A DNA stretch of 64,000 nt from an uncultured Lachnospiraceae bacterium (GCA_902797185.1 CADBRV010000054.1:1-64000), one strand, 5' to 3'. Shown: positions 35,681 through 47,113, numbered from the stretch's first letter. Notes: generated by a model from the letters alone, not told the origin. Made by a program: numbers and translations.

Positions 35681-37045
35681 TTACTCCGCCGCCTGCCCGT
35701 TCTTTACAACAGCTTTTTCTTTCCACTTTCCTCTCTTATAGCGCGCGTAAGCGGCAATGGTTACATAAATCCAGGCGATCAGCATGGAATATGGCAGTGC
35801 CAGGAACCCTGTCACGGTTGCCAGCGGGTAGCTGATCACAACCCTGGCGGCGAGGGAACTCAAAGAGAAGAACATGGTCCACATGACGTCGCCAGCTCCC
35901 TGCAGGACCCCGATAGAAGTCTGGTACAGGGAAAACAGCAGGAAACAAGGTGCCGAATATAAAAGGTAGGCAATGCCGGTGTTTAAGCTTTCTCCGGATA
36001 CGCCAAACAGGGATACTAACGGCCTTCGGAAAAGCACTGCCAGCGCTACCAGGCCAAGGGTCAGGAAGAAGGACATCTTCCTGGTCGTGCCATAGCCTTT
36101 TTTCACCCGGTCCATCCTGCCGGCACCAAGGTTCTGGCCGGTAAAGGTGGAATAGCCTACGGAAAAGCCGATGGGCGGGATGACCAGGAAGCTCTCCAGC
36201 CTGGTGCCTGCCGTGTAACCTGCCATGGCTGCTTCGCCGAAAGAGTTGACCAGCCTCTGCAGGAAAATATTCCCCATGGAAATCACGCACTGCTGCAGTG
36301 TCGTAGGGATGCCCATTTTCAAGGAAAGGGAACATTTTTCTTTACTGAATGTAAGTTCCTTTGGGGTAAAGCGCAGGATTTCATAGCGCTTGAACATATA
36401 GATGACGCTGACGATGGCGGATGCCGCCTGGGAGATTACGGTAGCCCAGGCTGCCCCTGCCACTCCTGCGTGAAGCACGATGACGAAAACCAGGTCCAAC
36501 CCGGTGTTCATGCAGGAAGAAACCAGGAGGAAATAAAGCGTTGCCTTGGAATCTCCCAGTGCCCGCAGGATCGCGGCGGCAATATTATAAACGAATTGGA
36601 AAATCAAGCCGACGCAGTAAATCCGAAGGTATAAAACTGCGGCGGGCAGCTCCGCTGCCGGAACGCCTAAAAGATATTTCATCAGGGGCCAGGTAATAAG
36701 CGCCCCTACGACTGCAAATACCAGCCCTAAAGATGTTAAAAGGATCAGATCCGTGGAGACCGCTTCCCGCAGGTCTTCCCGAAGGCCGGCGCCGAAATAC
36801 TGGGCGATGATAATGCCGCTTCCGGTGCTAAGCCCAAGGGCCAATGCAATATAAAGGAGGGTAACCGGCGTGCAGGTGCCGACTGCCGCCAGCGCGCTTT
36901 CGCTGACAAACTGCCCCACCACGATGCCGTCCACAGTGGAATAAAGCTGCTGCAGGAAGTTCCCCGCCATGATCGGCAGTGTAAAAAGAAAAATCTGCTC
37001 TGCCGTGTTTCCCTGTATCATGGCATTTGTGCCTGAATTACCCAT
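35681..37045 (-). CDS. MATE family efflux transporter
   Basis: This 454-residue protein of 12 helices resembles the multi-antimicrobial extrusion family (DinF/NorM-like), exporting drugs or metabolites in exchange for Na+ or H+. Family features are PIMAGNFLQQLYSTVDGIVVG at helix 1 (split by the loop) and the mirrored second half from about 235 (MGIPTTLQQCVISMGNIF). GGAGG precedes the ATG. Substrate unknown. Confidence 0.92.
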   Translation of the reverse strand: MGNSGTNAMIQGNTAEQIFLFTLPIMAGNFLQQLYSTVDGIVVGQFVSESALAAVGTCTPVTLLYIALALGLSTGSGIIIAQYFGAGLREDLREAVSTDLILLTSLGLVFAVVGALITWPLMKYLLGVPAAELPAAVLYLRIYCVGLIFQFVYNIAAAILRALGDSKATLYFLLVSSCMNTGLDLVFVIVLHAGVAGAAWATVISQAASAIVSVIYMFKRYEILRFTPKELTFSKEKCSLSLKMGIPTTLQQCVISMGNIFLQRLVNSFGEAAMAGYTAGTRLESFLVIPPIGFSVGYSTFTGQNLGAGRMDRVKKGYGTTRKMSFFLTLGLVALAVLFRRPLVSLFGVSGESLNTGIAYLLYSAPCFLLFSLYQTSIGVLQGAGDVMWTMFFSLSSLAARVVISYPLATVTGFLALPYSMLIAWIYVTIAAYARYKRGKWKEKAVVKNGQAAE

Positions 37046-37275
37046 TCCCTTTGTTCCTCCAAAGCTTTGCGGCCTTTATCTTCTATCTGCTTCTTTTTCA
37101 GATTTGTGCTCCTGATTTCAAGAAGTGCTGCCGGACCGGCCGCTGCCCGAACAGAGAAGGCACGACCTAACAGCTATAAAAACGGATCCCGGTACTTACG
37201 AATACCATGTCACTGGAAGGCAGCCGTTCTGCTTTTCCAGCAGGCAGCCGGTCAGTCCGCTCACGCAACCAGTCT

Positions 37276-38358
37276 TTATGCCGTCTTATCCATCTTCCCT
37301 AATTTTGCTGCCTGGTCCGCGGCGATGCAGGCATCGATGATTTCCTGCAGGTCGCCGTCCAAAATCTTGTCCAGCTTGTACAGCGTAAGGCCGATGCGGT
37401 GGTCGGTGACCCTTCCCTGGGGGAAGTTGTAGGTACGGATTTTCTCCGAACGGTCCCCGGTGCCGATCTGGCTTCGCCTTGCCTCCGCTTCCGCGTCATG
37501 GGCTTTCTGCTGCTCCAAGGCGTAAAGCTTTGCGCGAAGGACTTTCAAGGCTTTGTCCTTGTTCTTGATCTGGGATTTTTCATCCTGGCAGGAAATGACG
37601 ATTCCGGTGGGGATGTGGGTCAGACGCACGGCGGAATCTGTGGTATTGACGCACTGCCCACCGTTTCCGGAAGCACGGAACACGTCAAATCGGCAGTCGT
37701 TCATATTGATCTCCACGTCCACTTCTTCTGCCTCCGGCATAATGGCCACGGTGCAGGTGGAAGTATGGATCCTTCCGCCGGATTCGGTTTCCGGCACCCT
37801 CTGCACACGGTGCACGCCGCTTTCATATTTTAACATGGAATAGGCGCCTTTGCCTTTGACCATGAAGCTGACATATTTCATGCCGCCGATGCCGATTTCC
37901 TCGGCGTCCATGGTTTCCACCTGCCAGTGCTTGCTTTCCGCATAATGCACGTACATGCGATAAATTTCCATGGCAAAAAGGGCTGCCTCATCCCCGCCGG
38001 CACCGGCACGGATTTCCACAATGACATTGCGGTCATCGTTGGGGTCCTTGGGCAGGAGCAGGATTTTCAGCTTCTGCTCCAGCTCTTCCTGGCGCTTTTT
38101 CGCGTCGGAAAGCTCTTCCTTGGCCAGCTCAGTGAGTTCCGGATCGTTTTCCTCGTCCAGGACCGAAAGGGCGTCTTCCTGGTCCTGCCTGGCTTTGGTA
38201 TATTCCTGGTAAGCTTCCACGATGGGGGAAAGCTCCGCCTGTTCCTTCATCAGGTCCTGGAAGCGTTTTTGGTTATCGGCCACGCCCGGTTCGCTGAGGG
38301 CATTCATGACTTCCTCGTAGCGGTGCTGCGTGACTTCCAAATGGTCGTACATATTCAT
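37276..38358 (-). CDS. prfA: Peptide chain release factor 1
   Basis: Recognises UAA and UAG and releases the peptide. The 360 residues have the GGQ motif in [18 protein letters not shown] near 230 and a PxT-type anticodon region in domain 2. The frame continues to 38595, but ATG 38358 has GGGAG seven bases upstream and gives the standard N-terminus. It lies just after prmC, which methylates the GGQ glutamine. The 230-bp gap downstream (37046-37275) holds no gene. Confidence 0.96.
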   Translation of the reverse strand: MNMYDHLEVTQHRYEEVMNALSEPGVADNQKRFQDLMKEQAELSPIVEAYQEYTKARQDQEDALSVLDEENDPELTELAKEELSDAKKRQEELEQKLKILLLPKDPNDDRNVIVEIRAGAGGDEAALFAMEIYRMYVHYAESKHWQVETMDAEEIGIGGMKYVSFMVKGKGAYSMLKYESGVHRVQRVPETESGGRIHTSTCTVAIMPEAEEVDVEINMNDCRFDVFRASGNGGQCVNTTDSAVRLTHIPTGIVISCQDEKSQIKNKDKALKVLRAKLYALEQQKAHDAEAEARRSQIGTGDRSEKIRTYNFPQGRVTDHRIGLTLYKLDKILDGDLQEIIDACIAADQAAKLGKMDKTA

Positions 38359-38362
38359 AAAA

Positions 38363-39196
38363 TCACTCCCTTTTCCTGGCGCATACCACCCGGTCGTTGC
38401 CGGCAAGGTCTTTGCGCACGTTGATATGTTCCCAACCCTCGGCTTCCAGAAGCCCGCAGACTTCCCTGGCCTGGGTATTTCCAATTTCCAAATAAAGTTT
38501 CCCGCCATCCGACAGGTAATCCTGCCCTTCCGCGGCAATGCGGCGGTAAAAAGAAAGCCCGTCCCCGCTGCCGTCCAGCGCCAGGTGGGGCTCAAAATCC
38601 CGCACTTCCGGCATCAGGCCTTCAATATCCCCGGTGGGGATGTAGGGCGGGTTGGATACGATGAGGTCATAGGTGCCTTCCACGTTTTCAAACAGGTCGC
38701 CCTGCACAAAATCGGCATGTGCCCCGTTGCGCTCCGCGTTTTCCTTTGCCAGGGCAAGGACCTTGGGCGAAATGTCCGTACCGGTGCCGGCCAAACCCTT
38801 CCCTTCGCAGAGGATGCTGACTAAAATGCATCCGCTGCCGGTGCAAAGGTCCAAAACCCTGCTGCCCGGGGCAAGGCCTTTCAGCGCCTCTTCCACCAGC
38901 ACTTCCGTATCCTGGCGGGGGATCAGCACGCCCGGCTCCACCCGGAAAGGCCTGCCGTAAAAGTCCTGTTCTCCCAGGAGGTACTGCACCGGCTCCCGCT
39001 TTGCCCGGCGGGTCGCCATCTGGCCTAGCGTTTCTTCCTTTTCTTTGGGGAATGGCTTATCCTCATCCAGAAGGTAACGGCTGCGGCTCAGCCCGGATGC
39101 GGCGGAAAAGAGCAGCCAGGCGTCCGTCTTCCATTCTTCCACGCCGGCTTCTTTCAGGCGCTGGCGGGTTTCCATCAGTTTTTCCCGATAGGTCAC
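38363..39196 (-). CDS. prmC: Release factor glutamine methyltransferase
   Basis: This 277-residue SAM-dependent methylase acts on the GGQ motif of release factors. It has a SAM site [11 protein letters not shown] near 115 and the catalytic NPPY ([11 protein letters not shown]) near 185. GTG start at 39196; its GTG overlaps the yqhQ stop (GTGA), so the genes are coupled, and prfA follows. Confidence 0.95.
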   Translation of the reverse strand: MTYREKLMETRQRLKEAGVEEWKTDAWLLFSAASGLSRSRYLLDEDKPFPKEKEETLGQMATRRAKREPVQYLLGEQDFYGRPFRVEPGVLIPRQDTEVLVEEALKGLAPGSRVLDLCTGSGCILVSILCEGKGLAGTGTDISPKVLALAKENAERNGAHADFVQGDLFENVEGTYDLIVSNPPYIPTGDIEGLMPEVRDFEPHLALDGSGDGLSFYRRIAAEGQDYLSDGGKLYLEIGNTQAREVCGLLEAEGWEHINVRKDLAGNDRVVCARKRE

Positions 39197-40116
39197 GCTG
39201 CCTCTACCTCCTTCGGGAAGCAGCTGGAGGCGTCTTTCCCGGCAAGGAAACCTTCCCAGTCAAAGACCGCTTCCACAGAGGCAATGGCGACTTCCACCAT
39301 GTCGTCTTCCGGCTCTTTGGTGGTCAGGTGCTGCAGCCAGATGCCCGGCTGGGTCAGCGCCAAAGCGAGCTTGTTTTCCGTTTTTCCTGAAAAGCGGATC
39401 ACCTCATAAGAGAGCCCTGCCACCACCGGCACCAAAAGGAGCCTTAAAACCAGCCGCATGATAGGCGACGGCGTACGGATGCAGGCGAACACCAGGATGC
39501 TGATGACCATGACGATCAGAAGGAAGCTGGTGCCGCACCTCCTGTGGAAGCGGCTGCTTTTCTGCACATTTTCCACAGACAATGGCATCCCGTGCTCCAC
39601 GCAGTTGATGCATTTATGCTCTGCCCCATGGTACATATAAACCCGGCGGATATCCTTTGTCAGGGAAATCGCCCAGACATAGGCCAGGAAAATCACCATG
39701 CGGATGGCGCCTTCAATCAGGGAAAGCACCGTGATATTTGTTACAAATTTCTGGAAAAGCAGGGAAAGGGCATATGGAAGCACCATGAAGATGCCTACCG
39801 CCAGAAGGATGGACACCGCCAGGGTGAGGGTAAGCTCCCCTTTGGTCAGCTCCTGCTCGTTCCCGTCCTCGTCCTCATAGAAAGAGGCGGAAAAGCTCAA
39901 AGTCTTCATTCCCAGGATCAGGGAATTGAGGAAGCTGATGACGCCCCTTAAGATCGGAAACCTTTTCATAGTGGAAACCGCCCTTGAATCCTGTACTTTC
40001 TCTACTTTTGTCTGGATCGTGCCGTCTGGCTTGCGCACGGATACCGCATAACGGTCCCGGTTCTGCATCATGACCCCTTCGAGTACGGCCTGCCCGCCGA
40101 TCCCGGATGCCTTCAT
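39193..40116 (-). CDS. yqhQ: DUF1385 family membrane protein (YqhQ-like)
   Basis: This 307-residue protein starts MKASGIGGQAVLEGVMMQNR, the family hallmark. It has several membrane helices in the N-terminal half and a YMYHGAEHKCINCVEHG motif near 170 with paired Cys and His. ATG 40116 has AAGGAGG nine bases upstream and is preferred over the frame to 40194. The function is not known; in Firmicutes it often lies beside prmC-prfA, as here. Confidence 0.92.
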   Translation of the reverse strand: MKASGIGGQAVLEGVMMQNRDRYAVSVRKPDGTIQTKVEKVQDSRAVSTMKRFPILRGVISFLNSLILGMKTLSFSASFYEDEDGNEQELTKGELTLTLAVSILLAVGIFMVLPYALSLLFQKFVTNITVLSLIEGAIRMVIFLAYVWAISLTKDIRRVYMYHGAEHKCINCVEHGMPLSVENVQKSSRFHRRCGTSFLLIVMVISILVFACIRTPSPIMRLVLRLLLVPVVAGLSYEVIRFSGKTENKLALALTQPGIWLQHLTTKEPEDDMVEVAIASVEAVFDWEGFLAGKDASSCFPKEVEAA

Positions 40117-40129
40117 AAGCAATGGCCTC

Positions 40130-40213
40130 CTTGTTTTATCCCGCCGCCTGCAAAGTGACGGCCCAGCCACGCTCTCAACTGCGTGCCGCTGCATTCTTGT
40201 TTTATCCCGCCGC
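40130..40213. repeat. 18-bp direct repeat upstream of yqhQ
   Basis: CTTGTTTTATCCCGCCGC occurs exactly at 40130-40147 and 40196-40213, 66 bp apart. The yqhQ-proximal copy borders the ribosome site. The gap 40214-40328 holds small hairpins (GCCTTG...CAAGGC near 40303-40320) but no gene. Confidence 0.7.
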
Positions 40214-40328
40214 TTTCAAGGCGGCAGCACGGCCGCACATCGTCACACAAAAAGCGCCCTGTACAGCCTGGTTCTCTTACTGGAAATATTTTAGAAAAAG
40301 AAGCCTTGCACACACAAGGCCTTATACG

Positions 40329-40357
40329 AAAAAAAGCCTGTCCTTACCGGACAGGCT
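40329..40357 (-). terminator. Terminator of rpmE
   Basis: On the minus strand AGCCTGTCC and GGACAGGCT form a stem with a short loop, followed by TTTTTT. It begins about ten bases after the rpmE stop. Confidence 0.85.
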
Positions 40358-40369
40358 TCAAAAATTCGA

Positions 40370-40570
40370 TTATTTAATACCGTATTTTTTATTGAATTTC
40401 TCAATACGTCCACGGGCTGAAGCCGCCTTCTGCTGTCCGGTATAGAACGGATGGCATTTGGAACAAATTTCAACGTGGATGGATTCCTTCGTAGAACCAG
40501 TTACGAAAGTATTACCGCAGTTGCAGGTAACAGTAGCCTGGTAATATTTTGGATGGATTCCTTCTTTCAT
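40370..40570 (-). CDS. rpmE: 50S ribosomal protein L31
   Basis: This 66-residue L31 starts [14 protein letters not shown]. It is of the zinc-binding type, with CNCG near 17 and [10 protein letters not shown] near 36. ATG 40570 has GAGGTG six bases upstream; the longer frame to 40579 is less likely. It is read from the tRNA-Leu promoter and ends at a strong terminator. Confidence 0.97.
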   Translation of the reverse strand: MKEGIHPKYYQATVTCNCGNTFVTGSTKESIHVEICSKCHPFYTGQQKAASARGRIEKFNKKYGIK

Positions 40571-40616
40571 GATTTTCACCTCGCCATTCTGTTTTTGCTA
40601 GAGTCCTTATCAATAA

Positions 40617-40701
40617 TGCGGAAGATGGGACTTGAACCCACACGTTCGCAATGAACACAAGATCCTTAGTCTTGCTCGTCTGCCAGTTCCGACACTTCCG
40701 C
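40617..40701 (-). tRNA. tRNA-Leu (anticodon AAG)
   Basis: An 85-nt class II tRNA with acceptor stem GCGGAAG/CTTCCGC, anticodon stem CAAGA/TCTTG and loop CTAAGGA, so AAG (A34 normally becomes inosine). It has a long variable arm and a T-loop TTCAAGT. CCA is not encoded. Confidence 0.95.
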
Positions 40702-40730
40702 ATGCCGTCTAATTGCTTGACGCAATGGCT

Positions 40731-40759
40731 ATTATAACAACAGTCCATGCCAATGTCAA
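40731..40759 (-). promoter_or_regulatory. Consensus promoter for tRNA-Leu(AAG) and rpmE
   Basis: On the minus strand TTGACA (40754-40759) and TATAAT (40731-40736) are perfect hexamers 17 bp apart, about 30 bp before the tRNA. Confidence 0.9.
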
Positions 40760-41190
40760 ACGCTTTTTTCAAAATTCTGCAGAGAAATTTTCTGGGTCCG
40801 GTGTGGGTCTATTATTACTTCGCGGATTCCGGTGTAAAAGTCTGCTGCCCAGCAGATTCCCACATAAAACTTTGTTACTTAGCCAGTTCCGGCGCGGGCT
40901 ACCCCTACTATTACTTAGCGGATCCCCTCCTGAAATCATTGCCGCGGTTTTTAACATCTTTCACACAAAAAGTGCAAAAACGAATCAGCAAAAAAAATTA
41001 TCCCCTCTACAGGTCATTCTTTTTCTGCTATATTAAATACCGGTTTCGAAATGAATAGCAAGGATATTAATATTATTCCGTGTCCAGGATAGGTCTCATC
41101 CCACTTTTCCGGCTGGTTCTCTTTCCCGTGTCCCGGTTCCTATTATATGCCTTTTACCCGGTCCCAAAATTTTGGAAAGAAGTATAAAAA
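40760..41190. other. Gene-free gap with degenerate internal repeats
   Basis: No supported gene. Around 40797-40930 related blocks of the type TATTACTT(C/A)GCGGAT recur, and the plus-strand translation shows YYYFADSG and PYYYLADP, like a decayed repeat-containing protein. This may be a relic or simple repeat drift. Confidence 0.3.
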
Positions 41191-42222
41191 ATGCAGCAGA
41201 AAAGGATCGCTTTAATCGACTACCTGAAAGCGATAGCCACCATATTGGTCATCATCACCCATTTCGGGTTTAATACGAAAAATTTCCCCCTGTTTTCTTA
41301 TGTGGTGCAGGGCAGCGTGCCGATTTTCCTGTTCCTGTCCGGCTTTAACTCCGCCATGTCCTTCAGCAGGAAAAATTACACTTCCTTAAAACAATTTTAC
41401 CACCCGCTGCGGATCTGGAAAAGCGCCGAATGGCTCCTGATCCCGTATGCTGTCGCTTATTTCTTCGAAGTATGGCGCCGGAACGCCTGGGAATATGTCT
41501 TAAACCCGAAAAGCTTCCTGTATACCTTTTTCACCGGCGGCATCAAGGGCGGCATCCACGGTGGTTATTTTATCTGTGTCTACTGGCAGTTCATCCTGCT
41601 GGCGCCGCTGTTTTTCCTGCTGGTCCGAAAATGGAAGGAAAAAGGGCTGCTGCTGCTTCTGGGTCTGGATCTTCTTTATGAGCTTTCCGTCCATATGATC
41701 CCGGTGCCCCAGGAAACGAACCGGCTGTTGATTTTCCGTTACTTGTTTTTGATCGGCTTTGGCATGTACTTTTTCTACCACAGGAAAATCCACCCGGTGG
41801 TGCTGGCAATGCTGTTTGCCTGTGGGTTTACCTATATCACGGCAATTGATTACTTTAAGTTCCGCTGGTTCCTCAACACTTACTGGAGGAACACCAGCGT
41901 GTACTCCATCGGTTACTTTATCGCGATCCTGGTGGTCTGCTTCCATCTGTTCGAAGACAAGCGGCTTCCGGGCATCGCCCATAAAATCGTAACCCAGGTG
42001 GGCATCTCCAGCTTCCACATTTTCCTGGTCCAGATGGTCTTTTACCGGATGGAATGGAACAACCGCTTCCATCTGGCCGGCCTGCCCATGGGGCTGCACA
42101 TACTGGCAAACTGCCTGGTCTGCGTCCCCATCGGGATGCTGTGGCATTACCTGGAATCCCTCCTGCGCAGGCGCTTTTCGAAAAAACCGGCGAAAAAGCA
42201 GGCAGAGGCAGGAAAAGCATAA
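41191..42222 (+). CDS. Acyltransferase family 3 membrane protein
   Basis: This 343-residue protein of about ten helices is of the OafA/acyltransferase-3 type. The catalytic-type His lies in LVIITHFGF near 25, after the opening RIALIDYLKAIAT. These enzymes usually O-acetylate surface polysaccharides or peptidoglycan, or acylate lipids. The C-terminus is basic (KKPAKKQAEAGKA). Its 3' end is echoed downstream. No polysaccharide genes are adjacent, so the target is unknown. Confidence 0.87.
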   Translation: MQQKRIALIDYLKAIATILVIITHFGFNTKNFPLFSYVVQGSVPIFLFLSGFNSAMSFSRKNYTSLKQFYHPLRIWKSAEWLLIPYAVAYFFEVWRRNAWEYVLNPKSFLYTFFTGGIKGGIHGGYFICVYWQFILLAPLFFLLVRKWKEKGLLLLLGLDLLYELSVHMIPVPQETNRLLIFRYLFLIGFGMYFFYHRKIHPVVLAMLFACGFTYITAIDYFKFRWFLNTYWRNTSVYSIGYFIAILVVCFHLFEDKRLPGIAHKIVTQVGISSFHIFLVQMVFYRMEWNNRFHLAGLPMGLHILANCLVCVPIGMLWHYLESLLRRRFSKKPAKKQAEAGKA

Positions 42223-42267
42223 AAAGCCGGCTCAGAAACGATCTGAGGCAGAATAAGCATGCAAAGC
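42205..42267. repeat. Duplicated tail of the acyltransferase gene
   Basis: GAGGCAGGAAAAGCATAA with its flank (42205-42227, including the stop) is repeated at 42245-42267 with 19 of 23 bases matching and a 40-bp period. Confidence 0.55.
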
Positions 42268-42328
42268 TCTCTATACCCATCAGCCTGGTCCGACCAGATT
42301 TCAGCTGCCTAAACCTTTGCTTTATCTA

Positions 42329-42410
42329 TCGTAAGGAGGTCCTTCAGCGGGAGGATCCTTTACGATGTATATTAGCCGCATCGTCCGAAGGCGATCTGGA
42401 ATGCGGCGCC
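42329..42410 (+). repeat. Double stem-loop intergenic repeat, copy C (short form)
   Basis: It begins TCGTAAGGAGG, has TCCTTTACGA closing the first stem, the linker TGTATATTA, and the second stem GCCGCATCGTCC with GGCGAT and GCGGC. It lies between the acyltransferase gene and the convergent mrp gene, six bases from the mrp stop. Confidence 0.7.
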
Positions 42411-42415
42411 CGGCC

Positions 42416-43261
42416 TTAGTCCAGCCCGGCCAGCTCTTCTACTGCCTTGTCCAGTTCCGGGATACGGATCTCGTCGAAGCGCCCCTGGTCCACCAGTTTG
42501 GCAAATTCCGGATTCATGGGGAGTTTTGCCAGTACTTCCGTGCCCAGCTCGTTTGCGGTCGTATCGATATCACTCTCGCCGAAGACAGAGATCTTTTCCC
42601 CGCAGTGCGGGCATACCAGGTAGCTGTAATTTTCCACGATGCCCAGGACGGAAATGTTCATCATTTCTGCCATGTTGTATGCCTTCTTTACGATCAGGGA
42701 AACCAGGTCCTGTGGAGAGGTAACGACTACGACCTGCTCCACCGGCAGGGACTGGAATACCGTAAGAGGCACGTCACCGGTTCCGGGCGGCATATCCACG
42801 AAAAGATAGTCGATATCGCCCCAGTAAACCTCGGACCAGAACTGCTTTACGGTGCCGGCAATGACCGGGCCTCTCCATACCATCGGCGCTTCCTCGTCAT
42901 CTACCAGAAGGTTGATGGACATCGCTTTGATGCCATCCTTTGTAGGGATCGGCAGAACGCCTTTGTCATTCCCTACAGCCGGCCCGTGGAGGCCGTACAT
43001 TTTCGGGATGGACGGCCCAGTAATATCAGCATCCAGGATGCCGACCCTGTATCCTTTCCTTGCCATGGCAGATGCCAGGGCGCCTGTTACGAAGGACTTG
43101 CCGACCCCGCCTTTGCCGCTGACAATGCCGATGACATGTTTTACAGAGGAGTAAGCATTGAGCTGCTCTGCAAAGGGATTTTCCTGCTTTGCGGGATCCT
43201 GCTCATTTGCCTCCACCTGCTTTTTAATTTTTGCGAATTTTTCTTTACTGCTTTCTGCCAT
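42416..43261 (-). CDS. Mrp/NBP35 family iron-sulfur cluster carrier ATPase
   Basis: This 281-residue P-loop NTPase has the deviant Walker A GKGGVGKSF near 49, FVDMPPGTGD near 150 and a CPHC pair near 217 for cluster binding. Members of this family move [4Fe-4S] clusters to apoproteins, which fits an anaerobe rich in Fe-S enzymes. The ATG has GGAGG a few bases upstream. N-terminal charged helix without a MIP18 domain. Confidence 0.92.
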   Translation of the reverse strand: MAESSKEKFAKIKKQVEANEQDPAKQENPFAEQLNAYSSVKHVIGIVSGKGGVGKSFVTGALASAMARKGYRVGILDADITGPSIPKMYGLHGPAVGNDKGVLPIPTKDGIKAMSINLLVDDEEAPMVWRGPVIAGTVKQFWSEVYWGDIDYLFVDMPPGTGDVPLTVFQSLPVEQVVVVTSPQDLVSLIVKKAYNMAEMMNISVLGIVENYSYLVCPHCGEKISVFGESDIDTTANELGTEVLAKLPMNPEFAKLVDQGRFDEIRIPELDKAVEELAGLD

Positions 43262-43716
43262 GAAAGTTCCTCCTGCATTGGATATTTTTCATTATCCTTC
43301 TTCTATATTTCATCACCTGGCGGATGATGAAACAGCCGTACCCGCGCACACAGGGCGCATTGATATGGCACGGCTTCTATCTCATGGTTTTAAATATAAC
43401 CCTAAACGTGGAAAATCACAACCGCTGGGGAACTCCCCTCTTGCATTTCTATCCCACTGTGATACATTTAGGCAGATGCCTGAAAAAAGCTATGCGGACT
43501 GTGAAATGGCCTGCCATGCCGGCACTGCCCTCTGATGAAACCAGGGCGCCTTGTGCCAGGACGCAATGGCGCGGCCTGCGCTGCCTCCATGCCGCCGGAG
43601 CGGGACGTTCCACAAGCGGCTGCAGGAAACAGGAATATTTCTGCCCACCCAGGAATGGCTCCCGGGTGCGGAGGTGTAAGAAAAAATGAAACCCGCAACA
43701 AGAAAGAAGAAGACCC
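43262..43716. other. Gap between mrp and the cation transporter, no supported gene
   Basis: Both flanking genes diverge, so promoters must lie here, but none is strong by eye. Frames in this stretch lack ribosome sites and protein-like composition. Confidence 0.4.
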
Positions 43717-44892
43717 ATGATCACGCTGCTTGCGAAATTATTTAAGAAAAAAGGGATGTCCGAAAGCGAGACCCGCACTTTTTACGGGCAGATTTCCGGT
43801 ATTGCCGGCGTCATCCTGAACATCCTGCTATTCTTAGGAAAATATATGGTCGGTACCATCACCGGTTCCATCTCGATTACCGCCGATGCCTTCAACAACT
43901 TGTCGGACTGCGGTTCCTGCATCGTGACGCTGCTGGGCTTCCGCCTGGCAAAGGCAAAGCCGGACCCGGAGCACCCTTACGGGCATGGGCGCATTGAATA
44001 TATCGCGGGGCTTGTCGTCTGCGGCATCATTTTTGTCATGGGCTACCAGTTAGTCGTAAGCTCTGTCAAAAAAATCCTGCACCCGGAGAGCGCTGCGTTT
44101 AACGCTGCCGTGGTCCTGGTACTGGTGGCATCGATCCTGGTAAAGCTCTACATGGCTTCTTACAACCGCTCGCTGGCAAAGCGCTGGGATTCCCCCGTCA
44201 TGAAAGCCGCCTCCCTGGACAGCCTCAGCGATACCATTTCCACCTCGGTGGTTTTGGCCGCTGCTATTCTGGAAAAAACCACCGGCCTGCACCTGGACGG
44301 CCCTGCCGGCCTTGTGGTAGCCGCTTTCGTCCTTTATGCCGCTTTTGACTCCGCCAAGGAAACCATCAGCCCCCTGCTGGGCACCGCCCCTACCCAGGAA
44401 TTTGTAGACAAGATCCGTGAAATCGTCCTGTCCTATCCCGAAATCCTGGGAATGCACGACCTGATGGTCCACGATTACGGTCCCGGCAGGGTCATCATCA
44501 GCCTCCACGCGGAAGTGGACAGCCGGGGGGATTTGATGGGGCTTCATGACACCATCGACCAGGCGGAAAAGCAGCTGAACAAAGAGCTGGGCTGCACCGC
44601 CGTCATCCATATGGACCCGCTGCAGATTGATGACCCGGCTGTAAATGAAACTCGGGAAAAAGTCCTCTCCATCCTCCAGGAAATCGACCCGCGCCTGCGC
44701 ATGCACGACTTCCGCATGGTAGAGAAGCGCAAAGGCGCAAACCTGGTTTTTGACATCGAAGTGCCGTACGATTTCTTTTATACCAACGAGCAGATCCGCT
44801 CCTGCATCACAAAGGAAATAAAGAGGAAAATGGGCGAGGAATACGATACCGCCATCACAGTAGACAAGCAGCTGGTAGCAAGAAAAGAATGA
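43717..44892 (+). CDS. Cation diffusion facilitator family transporter
   Basis: This 391-residue CDF protein has six helices and metal-site motifs ADAFNNLSDCGS near 50 and DSLSDTISTS near 168 (the D-x3-D type), then a cytoplasmic dimer domain of about 200 residues with MHDLMVHDYGPG. It exports Zn, Mn, Fe or Co ions. The long C-terminal domain is typical of a subgroup in Clostridia. The metal cannot be fixed from sequence alone. Confidence 0.92.
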   Translation: MITLLAKLFKKKGMSESETRTFYGQISGIAGVILNILLFLGKYMVGTITGSISITADAFNNLSDCGSCIVTLLGFRLAKAKPDPEHPYGHGRIEYIAGLVVCGIIFVMGYQLVVSSVKKILHPESAAFNAAVVLVLVASILVKLYMASYNRSLAKRWDSPVMKAASLDSLSDTISTSVVLAAAILEKTTGLHLDGPAGLVVAAFVLYAAFDSAKETISPLLGTAPTQEFVDKIREIVLSYPEILGMHDLMVHDYGPGRVIISLHAEVDSRGDLMGLHDTIDQAEKQLNKELGCTAVIHMDPLQIDDPAVNETREKVLSILQEIDPRLRMHDFRMVEKRKGANLVFDIEVPYDFFYTNEQIRSCITKEIKRKMGEEYDTAITVDKQLVARKE

Positions 44893-45071
44893 CCATGCTG
44901 CGCCTGTAAAAAGCATGTACATGTCACGGAAAATAGCAGGCAGTGTATGTCTCGTATGAATCCCATTTTGCAGGGCACACACTCAAAAACAGGCGGCGGG
45001 TAACCCCGTTTGCAGATAATCCATATGCGTGAAACATGCCGTTCATAAGAAAATAGAAATAGATCCATATA

Positions 45072-45131
45072 CATGTAACAAGGTGCTTTGGAAAAGCGAT
45101 TTATCGCTTTTCCAAAGCACCTTGTTACATG
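45072..45131. repeat. Perfect 60-bp palindrome (29-bp arms)
   Basis: The arm 45072-45100 is the exact reverse complement of 45103-45131, with two central bases. The core is GCTTTGGAAAAGCGA. It lies between the convergent cation transporter and gdhA genes. No T-run follows on either strand. A related palindrome is at 49219-49282. The rest of 44893-45492 holds repeat copy D and no gene. Confidence 0.85.
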
Positions 45132-45251
45132 GCCTTCCTATTGTTGATGAACTGGCTAAAAAGGGCGTCCTGCTATCCTTCCGGATTGCGGGGCGCCCTC
45201 ATTTTGGTTTAAGATATTTTTTCTTTCATCGGAGAGCCATGCTATTTTATA

Positions 45252-45417
45252 TCGCAAGGAGGGACCCGCTTCAGCGGGAGGATTCCTTGCGATGCACTAG
45301 CCGCATCGTCCGCCGTCTCGCCTGTCAAGGCGGTGACGCAGGACGCGCCCTCACGCGAAGCGTGATCTTTCATGGCGCGGCTTTCCTTATGGACGATTGG
45401 GAATGCGGCGTCTGTCC
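45252..45417 (+). repeat. Double stem-loop intergenic repeat, copy D (long form)
   Basis: It begins TCGCAAGGAGGGACCCGC, closes with TCCTTGCGA, has the linker TGCACTAGCCGCATCG, the long internal segment with ACGCGAAGCGTGATC, and ends GCGGCGTCTGTCCTTTTT. It lies downstream of gdhA in opposite orientation and is almost identical to copy E. Confidence 0.8.
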
Positions 45418-45492
45418 TTTTTACGCCTGCGGCGCTGGCATGGCCTATGTCATCCCTCTTTGAGTGATGGCATTTATTAGGAGAAACAGGTA

Positions 45493-46857
<1,365 letters not shown>

Positions 46858-46917
46858 TCATCACAAAGGAAATTTTACAACCGGCGTTATGCACTGTCAA
46901 CAAATCCCAAAATAAAA

Positions 46918-46966
46918 TTTGTGCCAAAGCACGGATTCTACAAGCTTTCCAATGCTTTGGCACAAA
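46918..46966 (-). terminator. Terminator downstream of the cytidylate-kinase-like gene
   Basis: TTTGTGCCAAAGCA (46918-46931) pairs with 46953-46966; on the minus strand it is followed by a T-rich run (AAATTTTATTTT). The rest of 46825-47113 is gene-free. Confidence 0.7.
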
Positions 46967-47113
46967 GTTATCTTTCCCTCTAATATTATCAACCAGGAGT
47001 CCTTGGCACTCCATTATCCGTCCAGTAACGGCGCACTGTTACCGCTGTCCTTCCGTCTCGCCGCCATGGATCCTGTGTCTATCGCGCCTCAATATCGTGG
47101 ACTGGGCGCCCTG

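Noticed and set aside
40747-41058. A 103-codon plus-strand frame with aromatic repeats
   Set aside because: No ribosome site; the repeats look like decayed DNA. Only noted as a gap description.
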